Position numbers and translations under genes: made by a program | DNA from: Oligoflexus tunisiensis | GTDB taxonomy: Bacteria; Bdellovibrionota_B; Oligoflexia; Oligoflexales; Oligoflexaceae | Direction: 5' to 3' | Length of the DNA: 64,000 bases | Assembly (NCBI RefSeq): GCF_001748245.1 | Contig: NZ_BDFO01000001.1 | Coordinates: forward strand, 421,740 to 485,739 | Shown: positions 25,745 through 33,389 of the stretch, piece after piece | Layout: each line of letters begins with the position of its first letter | Numbering within the stretch: position 1 is the first letter of the stretch | Notes under the pieces: model-generated | What the model saw: only the letters and a program-made list of their open reading frames with translations | The model's database searches: none | Told to the model about the DNA's origin: nothing

Positions 25745-26854
25745 ATGATCCAGAACCTGGCAAGACAGCCCATCCTTTGGCTCGAGACAGGGATTTTTCA
25801 ATACCTGCTCAAGCCCCCTGTCCCGATGCGGAAGTCCTCGTTTATCGAGGGATTGGATCCCCAGCAACGCATACTGTATCTCAACGCAGTGGGACAGACC
25901 TATGAACGTGTCTTTCAATCTATGGGCGAAAGCGCGTTCTTCCCCAGGGGCGAGATCACCTCCTTGTCCCGACGCCGTATTGTTGCGAATGGGCCGATGG
26001 AAGTGGAAGAACTGAGCTGGGAAAGCCGCTTCGAACTGGCCTGGCCTGAGGCCGAGTCTCACCCCGAGCTGAAGCGTCTTGGTTTCGATCGTAATCTCAG
26101 CTTTCATGACAAATTCCGGCAGGAGGTCGCCAACCGTCGCTGCCAGGCGCGCCGCTACTTTAAAAGATCGACCACACCGCGCCCGGTTTTGATTGGATTG
26201 CATGGTTATGCAGGTGGACACTTCACCGCAGAAGAATTGATGTGGCCCATTCGCGAAAGCATCGACCTTGGATTCGACCTCATCCTTCTGGTCCTTCCCT
26301 ATCATGGACCACGCATTGAAGCGCGTCGACGCTATCTGCCACCTCGTTTTCCGTCCCGGGATATTCGCTTTACCATTGAAGCCTTGCGCCAGATCTATTT
26401 TGATGTGGCTGCCCTTCATGATTGGTTGCGGGGGGAGGGCTCTGTACAAGTCGGTCTCGCCGGCGTCAGCCTGGGTGCTTACTGCTCGGCATTGATTGCG
26501 ACTCTGGAAAAGAATTTGTCCTGTGTGATCCACGTCACGCCTCTGGGCTGCATGGCGACGCTAACGGATCAGCAAAGCCGCTTCATCGGCTCTGCCAGCG
26601 AGCAGCGGGCACAGCGGGACGCATTGGAGCAGGCGTATGCTTGCGTCAATCCTCTGAATCGCGAGCCTCTCCTGCCAGCCGACGGCATCTCTGTAATCGG
26701 TGGTGAGCGGGATGGCATCACGGGCATGAGTCAGGCGCGAATACTGGCCCGGCACTTTCAATGCACTCTCGATACCTTTCCGGGCGGGCATATTATTCGA
26801 TCAGGTTTTCGCCAGGCCTGGGTGCAGAGTTTGCAAAAGCACAGGTCCGGGTAA
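25745..26854 (+). CDS. Alpha/beta-hydrolase-superfamily protein
   Basis: 369 aa from the ATG at 25745, chosen because GGAGG lies ten bases upstream; the ATG at 25691 is an alternative without a visible site. The core shows the oxyanion-loop motif HGYAGGHFTAEE, strand VQVGLAGVSLGAYCS with nucleophile Ser in GxSxG, an acid near GGERDGIT and a His in PGGHIIRSGF. The order resembles the ABHD18-like group, whose substrate is unknown. No signal peptide. It stands alone and is divergent from the two small secreted proteins. Confidence 0.75.
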   Translation: MIQNLARQPILWLETGIFQYLLKPPVPMRKSSFIEGLDPQQRILYLNAVGQTYERVFQSMGESAFFPRGEITSLSRRRIVANGPMEVEELSWESRFELAWPEAESHPELKRLGFDRNLSFHDKFRQEVANRRCQARRYFKRSTTPRPVLIGLHGYAGGHFTAEELMWPIRESIDLGFDLILLVLPYHGPRIEARRRYLPPRFPSRDIRFTIEALRQIYFDVAALHDWLRGEGSVQVGLAGVSLGAYCSALIATLEKNLSCVIHVTPLGCMATLTDQQSRFIGSASEQRAQRDALEQAYACVNPLNREPLLPADGISVIGGERDGITGMSQARILARHFQCTLDTFPGGHIIRSGFRQAWVQSLQKHRSG

Positions 26855-27027
26855 GGGCAGTCTGGATAACAAGCATTCCTTATAAATTCTACATGGCCCT
26901 ATCCTCGACCATGCTGGCCATGGCGGGCGTCCTGACAGATGTTCCGCCTTCAGGCTCTGAGTTTTCTGACGTTCTGGCTTTATGATTTGCCTTCCACACT
27001 AATTTCACCCATCCCCGGGCTGGGCAT

Positions 27028-27053
27028 TAAAGTTCGCGCCTTCTATCCGATAC
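27028..27053 (+). promoter_or_regulatory. Sigma-28 (FliA)-like promoter for the MCP
   Basis: TAAA at 27028-27031 is followed 14 bases later by TCCGATAC (27046-27053), six of eight to the flagellar -10 GCCGATAA. It lies 52 bases before the MCP start codon. The same TAAA-N14-TCCGATAC pattern occurs before the gene at 39449-41206. Confidence 0.5.
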
Positions 27054-27105
27054 CTCTGACAAGGCCAAATCGCTTTTTTGGTTAAGGCTAGGAAGGAACA
27101 AAAGA

Positions 27106-29181
27106 ATGACGATGGCGCAAAAACTCCTGATCATCATGCTGATTCCCCTTCTCGGATTACTCTATTTTTCGACGCAAGAGATGTTCAACCGCTACGAGGA
27201 TCTACAGAATGCGCGATCCTCGGGTTTGCTGACAACGCTGGCGGTCCATGTGAGCGATCAGGTTCACGAACTGCAGAAAGAGCGGGCGGTCTCGGTAGGT
27301 TTCGTCGGCTCACGAGGTGTGAGATTTAGGGAGGCGATGCATCAGCAACGCCAGAAAACGACTGAGAAGATGAATGCATTGACGGCATTTATCAAGGCTG
27401 AATCAGCGAATTTCGGCGATATTCAAGAGAAACTTCAGGTCGCCAACAGCAAGCTGAGTGGCCTGGACCAATTTCGTCGTGATGCGGACGCATTGACTGT
27501 CAATGGGATGGATGCATACAACTTTTTTACAGACACGATCGGCCTGTATATTGCGTTGATTGCGGATATATCGAGACTCCATACTGAAGCCGATATGACC
27601 AAGGAAGGGCTGGCTTATTTCGCTCTCCTGAGTTTTGCGGAGCGATCGGGTCAGGAACGAGCCTTTGTCAATGAGAGTCTTACCAGCGGCGGATTCAGCA
27701 GTGAGTCTCTGCTGAAAACAGCCAGCTTAATTAGTTCGCAGAAGGATTTTTTCTACATATTTTCCATCGTCGCCCGGAAAGAGGAACTTGGTCGCCTCGA
27801 AAAAACCATGGCCAGGCCGGAATTTGACGAGCTGGAAAGAATCAGAAAAAAAGTCCTCAGTGAGGCCAGCACGGGAAAATTCACTGTGACGCCCGAGACA
27901 TGGGTTGATGCCACGACGCGAAGAATCAATCTTCTCAACGAGGTCGCGGTTCATCTCTCTTCCGTCATCCTCCAAAGATCCGAAGCCGTGACGCATTCCG
28001 CTCAACTCAGCTTGATTATAAGTCTCCTGATCGTTTTGGCTTCCATTCTGGTATCGATCGTTATGGGTCTCAGACTCTCCCGATCCATAACTGAGCAGCT
28101 GGGTTGCGAACCGGCCGACGTTGCCTCCATCGCGAAGCAGGTTTGCCTCGGCAAACTTGAACTGGACTTTCAAAAGCAAGGTCCCATCCGGGGAGCCTAT
28201 GCTGACATTGTTAAGATGCTTCAAGGGCTTAACGAAAAGGCTTCTCAAGCGGAAGCTATTGCCAAGGGTGACCTGAGCCAGGAGATCATTATCCTGTCGG
28301 AATGGGATCGTCTTGGAAAATCCTTTCAGACAATGTCGAGCGCACTGCGTGATGTGATCAGCCGCTCCTATCTTGCAGCAGGGCAAGTCTCCGCAGGGGC
28401 AGGGCAGGTATCCAGCGCGAGCCAAACCCTCTCGCAGGGGGCTTCCGAGCAGGCCGCCGCAGTGGAGGAAATATCCAGCACCATGACGGAAGTCAGCAGC
28501 AATATCCGCATCAACGCCGATCTCGCTGTCGCGGCGAGCCAGACGGCATTGACTGCGCAGACGGCTGCGGAAGAGGGCAATCGTCAGATCGAGGTCACTC
28601 TGCGAGCCATGAGTGAGATCAATCACTCGAGTCAGCAAATTTCAAAGATTATCAAAGTCATCGACGATATCGCTTTTCAGACGAACCTTCTTGCTTTGAA
28701 TGCTGCCGTGGAAGCGGCCCGAGCCGGGCGACATGGCAAGGGTTTTGCCGTCGTGGCAGAAGAAGTGCGAAACCTGGCCAATCGCAGTGCGAAAGCAGCA
28801 AGTGAGACGACCCATTTGATTGAAACGTCCACTCATAAGGTGGAATTCGGACTTACAGAAGCCCAGAAAACAGCCGAAATTTTTAGTGAGATCGTGAAGA
28901 AATCCTTGAACGTTGCGACGGTGGTCAAACAAATTGCTGATTCAAGCAAAGCACAGGCCGTAGCCATGACTCAAATGACGTCCGGCATCGATCAAATCAA
29001 CAAGGTCACGCAATCGAATACCGCGAGTGCTGAGGAAACGGCATCTGCCGCCGAAGAACTGGATGGTCAATCACAGGAATTGAAACGCAGTCTATCCTAC
29101 TTCAAACTGGGTGGCCGTGAGGAGTCATCCGTGTTTCGGGCTGCCCAAAACGGATCCTCTCATTCATTGAAGGCTGCTTGA
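27106..29181 (+). CDS. Methyl-accepting chemotaxis protein with a NIT-type periplasmic sensor
   Basis: 691 aa, ATG with AAGGA eight bases upstream. One helix (about residues 5-22) and a second (about 303-325) bracket a periplasmic region of about 280 residues rich in helices ([34 protein letters not shown]), the pattern of the nitrate/nitrite-sensing NIT domain. A HAMP-like linker precedes the signalling coiled coil, whose hairpin tip contains [22 protein letters not shown]. It should relay ligand binding to CheA through CheW. No CheR-tethering pentapeptide ends the protein. A sigma-28-like promoter upstream places it in a motility regulon. Ligand specificity cannot be read. Confidence 0.93.
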   Translation: MTMAQKLLIIMLIPLLGLLYFSTQEMFNRYEDLQNARSSGLLTTLAVHVSDQVHELQKERAVSVGFVGSRGVRFREAMHQQRQKTTEKMNALTAFIKAESANFGDIQEKLQVANSKLSGLDQFRRDADALTVNGMDAYNFFTDTIGLYIALIADISRLHTEADMTKEGLAYFALLSFAERSGQERAFVNESLTSGGFSSESLLKTASLISSQKDFFYIFSIVARKEELGRLEKTMARPEFDELERIRKKVLSEASTGKFTVTPETWVDATTRRINLLNEVAVHLSSVILQRSEAVTHSAQLSLIISLLIVLASILVSIVMGLRLSRSITEQLGCEPADVASIAKQVCLGKLELDFQKQGPIRGAYADIVKMLQGLNEKASQAEAIAKGDLSQEIIILSEWDRLGKSFQTMSSALRDVISRSYLAAGQVSAGAGQVSSASQTLSQGASEQAAAVEEISSTMTEVSSNIRINADLAVAASQTALTAQTAAEEGNRQIEVTLRAMSEINHSSQQISKIIKVIDDIAFQTNLLALNAAVEAARAGRHGKGFAVVAEEVRNLANRSAKAASETTHLIETSTHKVEFGLTEAQKTAEIFSEIVKKSLNVATVVKQIADSSKAQAVAMTQMTSGIDQINKVTQSNTASAEETASAAEELDGQSQELKRSLSYFKLGGREESSVFRAAQNGSSHSLKAA

Positions 29182-29206
29182 GTCCATTAAGAAATTCTGG
29201 GGATTG

Positions 29207-29243
29207 AGTGGTAGCGAGAGGCGGGATTGAACCGCCGACCTCA
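29207..29243 (-). repeat. Detached tRNA-Met 3' fragment (distal attachment-site repeat)
   Basis: 37 bases identical to 31386-31422, which contain the T-arm, acceptor strand and CCA of the intact tRNA-Met gene. Here the rest of the tRNA is missing. Such a copy is what tyrosine-recombinase integration into the 3' end of a tRNA gene leaves behind. Confidence 0.85.
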
Positions 29244-29254
29244 TCGAGGCCGAC

Positions 29255-29485
29255 TCACGCGATGTCTTTGCCCTTCGCTATTTTGTCGAGTTGCAAACTC
29301 TGAAAGACGGCAGCTTCCGATACAGACGCGATATAACCATGCTCACTTGCGAGTTTTAGGTCGGCCATTGCCGATCGCCTCTTTGCGCTCTCCTGCTCCA
29401 GCTGCTTAACGCGACACTTGAGGTGCTCGTTTTCCCTTGCGTTTTCCTTCTTGGCCCTGCCTCGGACATGCCGAACTGGTGTTTT
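29255..29485 (-). pseudogene. Coiled-coil gene remnant inside the tRNA-Met cassette
   Basis: A minus-strand frame of 77 codons without an early start codon ends in TGA at 29255-29257, 11 bases from the repeat. It reads ENARENEHLKCRVKQLEQES and then a short globular tail (EHGYIASVSEAAVFQSLQLD). The heptad pattern and sense-like codon use look like the C-terminus of a real protein whose front is gone; a stop lies just upstream at 29486-29488. The family is not recognised. Recombination- or transposition-associated proteins often end this way, but that is a guess. Confidence 0.4.
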
Positions 29486-29617
29486 TCATTAGAGTGGAGA
29501 ACGAGGAAGTTACCCAGCGCCAATTTAGGTGCTTCTGCGGCCTCTCCTTGCGGGTTATAAGAGCCCTTCCAAAGTTAGTCCTTGCAAGGCTTTCGTTCAG
29601 ACACTAAGGAGTTACAT

Positions 29618-30295
29618 ATGAGAACTTTGATCACTATGTCGGTCTTGTCGATTTCTCTGAGTTCCAGCTTTCTCCTCGCACACGAAGAAGAGCACATGGA
29701 AGTCACCGCGCCGAACGAATGCTGCGCTGCGCCACTACCGGGCGGACTCGGCATGCTTGCCGGCTGGGTCGGCGCATCGGGGGCCGCTTCCGGTTCTGCA
29801 TCGCTAAAAGATGTTGCGCTCAAGGCTGCTGTCGAGAAAGCCATCAAGCAGAAAACCAAAAAAGAGAAGAGGGAAGAGGAGAAAAACGAGTACGATAAGG
29901 CCACCGACGGAGAGCAAAACAACGATGCTTTGTATCGCGAGGTTGGCAAGAGCTGGCGAGATCTGTTCAAGTCCGGCGGTTCGTACAAACTTAAATACAC
30001 AAATAAGAATACAGGCGAGGAGCTTTTGATTGAGGACTGCGAACCATCAGGGCCACTTAATCCCAAGGTTCACAACTGTACAATGCAGAAGTTCGAGCTG
30101 TTCACGGATCCGACGGACGGTGTGGAGCGATGGGCCTTCACGCTGGCGGTGGTCGAGCCTGCATATAATCCGAAGCACTACGACGCAAACCCAAGTGGAT
30201 GGTACCCCAAGGTTGTGGACGGGCAGACTTTTACTATTGTATTTGAAACAGAAGCTGACTTGTTTTGGCAACTGGACAGGATAGACGGCCGATAA
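29618..30295 (+). CDS. Secreted protein of unknown function (cassette cargo)
   Basis: 225 aa, ATG with AAGGAG six bases upstream. A signal peptide covers residues 1-21 (cut near LLAHE). A Cys-Cys pair and a Gly/Ala/Ser-rich hydrophobic run (PLPGGLGMLAGWVGASGAAS, about residues 39-58) are followed by a Lys/Glu helix (about 70-95) and a C-terminal beta-rich domain with two further Cys (EDCEPSG, HNCTMQ). No family is recognised. The CPBP protease gene follows after 23 bases, so the two are probably cotranscribed and functionally paired. Confidence 0.75.
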   Translation: MRTLITMSVLSISLSSSFLLAHEEEHMEVTAPNECCAAPLPGGLGMLAGWVGASGAASGSASLKDVALKAAVEKAIKQKTKKEKREEEKNEYDKATDGEQNNDALYREVGKSWRDLFKSGGSYKLKYTNKNTGEELLIEDCEPSGPLNPKVHNCTMQKFELFTDPTDGVERWAFTLAVVEPAYNPKHYDANPSGWYPKVVDGQTFTIVFETEADLFWQLDRIDGR

Positions 30296-30318
30296 GCCAA
30301 GCAGAGAGGGATCGGACA

Positions 30319-31110
30319 ATGCGGTACATTGGCGTTGCGATGGGAACGACAACTCTGTCGGCGCTCATTTTGATCGTTTTCTTCAAGTTGGGCTTCGTGG
30401 ACGAATTCATCCCGAAGTTAACAGAACTTGTTCTGTGTTCTTTGCTGGCCATCGCCCTTGCAAAGACCATTATGCAAAAAAGAACCGCAGGCGATAGGCC
30501 TCTGCTTAGCTTCAGAGAGTTGGTGATAACGATAAGTATTGTTTTCGCTACGCTCGGCTCGAACGTAGGCTTGCAGGCGCTCCAGCTTAAGGCCTTTGGT
30601 CGCGCGTATACCTCATCCTATGCAGACCCGGAGCCCAAGGTTGGGGTCGTAGGGGTTGAAGCTCCTGCCCCCCCGAGCGTGGTGCAAAAAATGGCGGAGA
30701 TGCTCGTCTCTGTTTCTGCGGAAGAAGTTTCTTCCAGGTGGATAACACTTGGAGCTTTGCTGATGGTAATGTCGCCCGGATGGGCGATTGTGCTTTCGAG
30801 TGTGCTCTTCGCTTTGTTGCATACCGTCGTTCCGATTGTCGGCGGCGTGCCTGACATTGGATTGCTCTCTCTCGCTCCGACGTTTGCCATCGGTGTTGGC
30901 TGTGGCGTGGCGTTCGTGAGAAGCGGTCTGGCTGCAGCGCTTCTTGTTCACTTCCTGGTTAACATGGTTGGGCTGTTTGCCGAAAAACACACTTACATCG
31001 CCGATACGGTTATCTTCGGCTCGGCCTTCGTTGCTCTGGTCGTTCTTCCGCTGACGCTATGGTTCACGAGAAGGCGAACACTCTTTTTCACTTCCGCGGC
31101 GACGCGCTAA
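30319..31110 (+). CDS. CPBP-family intramembrane metalloprotease
   Basis: 263 aa from the ATG at 30319 (AGAGG nine bases upstream). Several membrane helices are visible. The three CPBP/CAAX-protease motifs are present and in order: EEVSSR (EExxxR), FALLH (FxxxH) and HFLVN (HxxxN), supplying the metal ligands inside the membrane. The family includes prenyl-protein CAAX proteases and bacteriocin maturation or self-immunity proteins. Placement after a secreted protein in a mobile cassette favours processing of, or protection from, that neighbour. A terminator-like hairpin follows. Confidence 0.85.
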   Translation: MRYIGVAMGTTTLSALILIVFFKLGFVDEFIPKLTELVLCSLLAIALAKTIMQKRTAGDRPLLSFRELVITISIVFATLGSNVGLQALQLKAFGRAYTSSYADPEPKVGVVGVEAPAPPSVVQKMAEMLVSVSAEEVSSRWITLGALLMVMSPGWAIVLSSVLFALLHTVVPIVGGVPDIGLLSLAPTFAIGVGCGVAFVRSGLAAALLVHFLVNMVGLFAEKHTYIADTVIFGSAFVALVVLPLTLWFTRRRTLFFTSAATR

Positions 31111-31126
31111 TTTCATCAAAGGTGTG

Positions 31127-31156
31127 GGTGGAAGGAATACTTCCCACCTGCGTTTT
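31127..31156 (+). terminator. Terminator-like hairpin after the CPBP gene
   Basis: GGTGGAAG pairs with CTTCCCACC across a GAATA loop with one bulged base, followed within three bases by TTTTT on the plus strand. Confidence 0.6.
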
Positions 31157-31273
31157 TAGGGTGGTGTCAATTCCGGTTTGTCAGCGTGGGCTGTCCCAGC
31201 CGTCTCCTTGGATTTGAAAGCTAACCGATTGCGAGCTTAACGATTCCTCGCGATTCGTCAAATTACAGACATG

Positions 31274-31318
31274 AAAAAGCCCTCCAGTCGATTTTCGATA
31301 CGACACGGAGAGCTTTTC
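31274..31318 (-). terminator. Terminator downstream of tRNA-Met
   Basis: On the minus strand AAAAGC pairs with GCTTTT, extended by CTCC/GGAG and an inner GTCG/CGAC pairing, and ends in a T-run. It lies about 70 bases past the tRNA 3' end, inside the cassette. Confidence 0.55.
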
Positions 31319-31385
31319 GGCTAACCCAACTACTTAACCTGGAGAATTTTTTCCAACGTTAAAAGCTGAAATATTCTGTAGATTT

Positions 31386-31422
31386 AGTGGTAGCGAGAGG
31401 CGGGATTGAACCGCCGACCTCA
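31386..31422 (-). repeat. Attachment-site repeat within tRNA-Met
   Basis: Proximal copy of the 37-bp direct repeat. It spans the last 35 bases of the tRNA gene plus two bases past the CCA end and matches 29207-29243 exactly. Confidence 0.85.
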
Positions 31423-31464
31423 CGATTATGAATCGTGCGCTCTAACCATCTGAGCTACCTCGCC
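31388..31464 (-). tRNA. tRNA-Met (anticodon CAT)
   Basis: 77 bases fold into a full cloverleaf. The acceptor stem is GGCGAGG/TCTCGCT with terminal G-U pairs, then discriminator A and an encoded CCA. The anticodon stem CACGA/TCGTG encloses a loop with CAT. The T-arm is GGCGG-TTCAATC-CCGCC. The D-arm begins GCTCAGATGGTTAGAGC. The base pattern fits elongator tRNA-Met; a CAT-anticodon tRNA-Ile (modified to lysidine) cannot be excluded by sequence alone. It is the integration target of the adjacent cassette. Confidence 0.93.
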
Positions 31465-31481
31465 ACGAGCCAAGGCCACCA

Positions 31482-31510
31482 TTTTTAGAGGCTTTGCCCT
31501 GGGTTGTCAA
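31482..31510 (-). promoter_or_regulatory. Sigma-70 promoter of tRNA-Met
   Basis: Minus-strand TTGACA (perfect -35, 31505-31510) and TAAAAA (31482-31487) are 17 bases apart. The predicted start is about ten bases before the mature tRNA 5' end. Confidence 0.7.
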
Positions 31511-31603
31511 CGGCTAAAGCCAGGAAAATCCAAGAGTTTCCTGCCACAATGACAACGTAGCGCTCCACTTTCAAATGCTGCATCGCCCTGACTCATAGCC
31601 CAA

Positions 31604-32659
31604 TCAAACATACTGCTCCAAAATCCACTCCCGACACTCCTCATAAGTCCCTCTGAAAAGCAGAGGACGGGACCCATGAACCTGCGAATGGCGATAGCGA
31701 CCGTCATAGTATTCGCTCAGCAGCATTTCAATCCAGCGATAGTGCGCTTCCGGATCACCACTCGCAAACGCGGTCTGGAGTTGATCGATGATCTTCGAGG
31801 TCAGAAGCCCCCCGAGGCGGCGCTGCAATTTATAGGTACTGGCCATCAGGGATTGTTCCAAACTTTGAGGCTCCACCCCGCTCGCCAAAACCTCCGCGAC
31901 ATACTCGCGATAAATATTCTCACAGCGTTCCGCAAGACTCGCTTCCAATATAATCAGAGGGCTTTTGATCATGGCGGCGTAAATCGCTTCCGGCAGATGC
32001 AAACTGCCGATGACCTTGCTTTCATCTTCGACCAGGACTGGCCTCTGCCCAAAACGCAGGCCAAGGGCAAGCCGGTTTTCAAAGGTCGTCTGGGTGGGCT
32101 GGGTGCGGTGCATAAAGCGGCCGAAGCTGCTGCCGCGATGGGCGGCGCACTCTTCAATGTTGATCTTCTCATGCAGCGGAAGGGCGTCGAGCAGCCGGGT
32201 TTTGCCGGCACCGGTCAGACCCGAAATCACCCGGAATTCCTGCGGTCGCGCCAGGACTTCAAGAAGTTCATGCCGGAGAGCCTTATAACCGCCCTCCACC
32301 ACCCAGACCTCGCGGCCGGTGGCTTCAATCCACTCCGCAGCAATGCTGGAGCGCAGGCCGCCGCGCCAACAGCAAAGAACGAGCGGCGCATCCGGGCGAA
32401 CATGGCGCAGCCACTCCTGGACCCTGGTCTCTTGAACCGGGCCCACCAGCTGGTAACCCAAGTCGATGGCAGCCGCCTGACCCCGCTGCCGATAGCAAAG
32501 CCCGACCTCATGCCGCTCGGGATTACGAAGGATGGGCGCGTTCAGCGCACCGGGAATAGCCGCGACGGCAAATTCCCCTTCCGAGCGCACATCCAACATG
32601 TCGCAGGATGAAGCGGCGAGGAGATCGAGAGCGGAGGCTGCGGATATCTTATGGGCCAC
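31604..32659 (-). CDS. selU: tRNA 2-selenouridine synthase (SelU/MnmH)
   Basis: 351 aa with a GTG start at 32659; the frame is open further upstream, but that stretch is non-conserved and overlaps the neighbour's terminator. The enzyme converts 2-thiouridine to 2-selenouridine at the tRNA wobble position through a geranylated intermediate. The N-terminal rhodanese domain has catalytic C97 in CCWRGGLRSS, the same number as E. coli YbbB. A P-loop GLTGAGKT (147-154) opens the C-terminal domain, with FGRFMHRTQPTQ further on. No selD or selA is in the window, so selenophosphate supply must come from elsewhere. Confidence 0.93.
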   Translation of the reverse strand: MAHKISAASALDLLAASSCDMLDVRSEGEFAVAAIPGALNAPILRNPERHEVGLCYRQRGQAAAIDLGYQLVGPVQETRVQEWLRHVRPDAPLVLCCWRGGLRSSIAAEWIEATGREVWVVEGGYKALRHELLEVLARPQEFRVISGLTGAGKTRLLDALPLHEKINIEECAAHRGSSFGRFMHRTQPTQTTFENRLALGLRFGQRPVLVEDESKVIGSLHLPEAIYAAMIKSPLIILEASLAERCENIYREYVAEVLASGVEPQSLEQSLMASTYKLQRRLGGLLTSKIIDQLQTAFASGDPEAHYRWIEMLLSEYYDGRYRHSQVHGSRPLLFRGTYEECREWILEQYV

Positions 32660-32735
32660 GGTGTTAAATTCCCTGAAAATGCGTGAACTGCAGGGAAGTT
32701 TTGCCGTTCCCGGGCTGAAAAAGCAAGAAATGGTG

Positions 32736-32775
32736 CAAAAAAGAAAGCCCGGACCCCATGCGGATGATCCGGGCT
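32736..32775 (-). terminator. Intrinsic terminator of the Cys-rich secreted protein gene
   Basis: Minus-strand AGCCCGGA/TCCGGGCT stem (32746-32775, 14-base loop) followed by TTCTTTTTT. It lies just after the stop of the gene at 32799. Confidence 0.85.
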
Positions 32776-32798
32776 GCACAAGGACGCGACGGGCGCAC

Positions 32799-33137
32799 TT
32801 ACTGCTGGCAGGCGCAGCCAGGTCCGACATGACAAATCTTCGACCAGTTCACACAGTCATCGCCACAAGCCTGACTGTTGCGGCAAATCTTGCAGCAGGA
32901 GGCATTGGTCTCACCCGCGATGCGATTGAGACTGGCACTCTGGAATATGCCCTGAGCCATTCCAGTTGCGGCTGTACTTACGGAGGCCTGCTGACCGAGA
33001 TCTCCACTCTGATCCAATGGCAGTTTTGCAGTTTGTTTCGTACCGCAGTCGTTGATGGTTTGCTCACCGGCATAAGCCTCCAGCGCAAACAGGGCCATGA
33101 GAGTGAAGAATATCTTACGGATAGTTTGCAGAGTCAT
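32799..33137 (-). CDS. Small secreted cysteine-rich protein
   Basis: 112 aa, ATG with AGGAGG four bases upstream. A signal peptide covers residues 1-23 (cut after EAYA). The mature protein has nine Cys, eight of them clustered near the C-terminus (SCCKICRNSQACGDDC, KICHVGPGCACQQ), a spacing suited to disulfides or metal binding. No family is recognised. It has its own terminator and is a single-gene unit between selU and carB. Confidence 0.75.
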   Translation of the reverse strand: MTLQTIRKIFFTLMALFALEAYAGEQTINDCGTKQTAKLPLDQSGDLGQQASVSTAATGMAQGIFQSASLNRIAGETNASCCKICRNSQACGDDCVNWSKICHVGPGCACQQ

Positions 33138-33353
33138 ACTTCCTCCTGAATCAGGGCCCGCGCCCTTCCTTCAAATTGATGCCTTGCTCCATACATTTCA
33201 AGTTATCGGGGTGCGGTCCGAGGACTCCAGGAAGTCTTTTAATGCTTTAATATGATTGATAAAAATAGAGGCCTATTTACTGACCGCAAAACCAGACTTC
33301 ATGATTTTTCGGGAACTTTCCGGAAGGCCGCAAACGGTAAGAATGCTGAGGGG

Positions 33354-33383
33354 AAAAAGGCCCCGATGGGTATCAGGGCCTTT
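33354..33383 (-). terminator. Intrinsic terminator of carAB
   Basis: Minus-strand AAAGGCCC/GGGCCTTT stem with a 12-base loop, continuing into five Ts. It starts seven bases after the carB stop. Confidence 0.8.
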
Positions 33384-33389
33384 CTTCAG

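Larger units (their letters stand above)
29207..31422. mobile_element. Small tRNA-Met-integrated cassette without an integrase
   Basis: The 37-bp direct repeats at 29207-29243 and 31386-31422 bound 2,142 bases. Cargo is a secreted protein (29618-30295), a CPBP membrane protease (30319-31110) and a coiled-coil gene remnant (29255-29485). The tRNA at the right end is intact. No recombinase gene is present, so the cassette is either a decayed island or is moved by an integrase encoded elsewhere. The gene-free stretch 29486-29617 shows only the ribosome-binding site of the first cargo gene. Confidence 0.75.

Noticed and set aside
25421-26533. Minus-strand open frame of 370 codons
   Set aside because: Overlaps the alpha/beta-hydrolase gene in antisense and the better-supported small secreted gene at 25177-25506.
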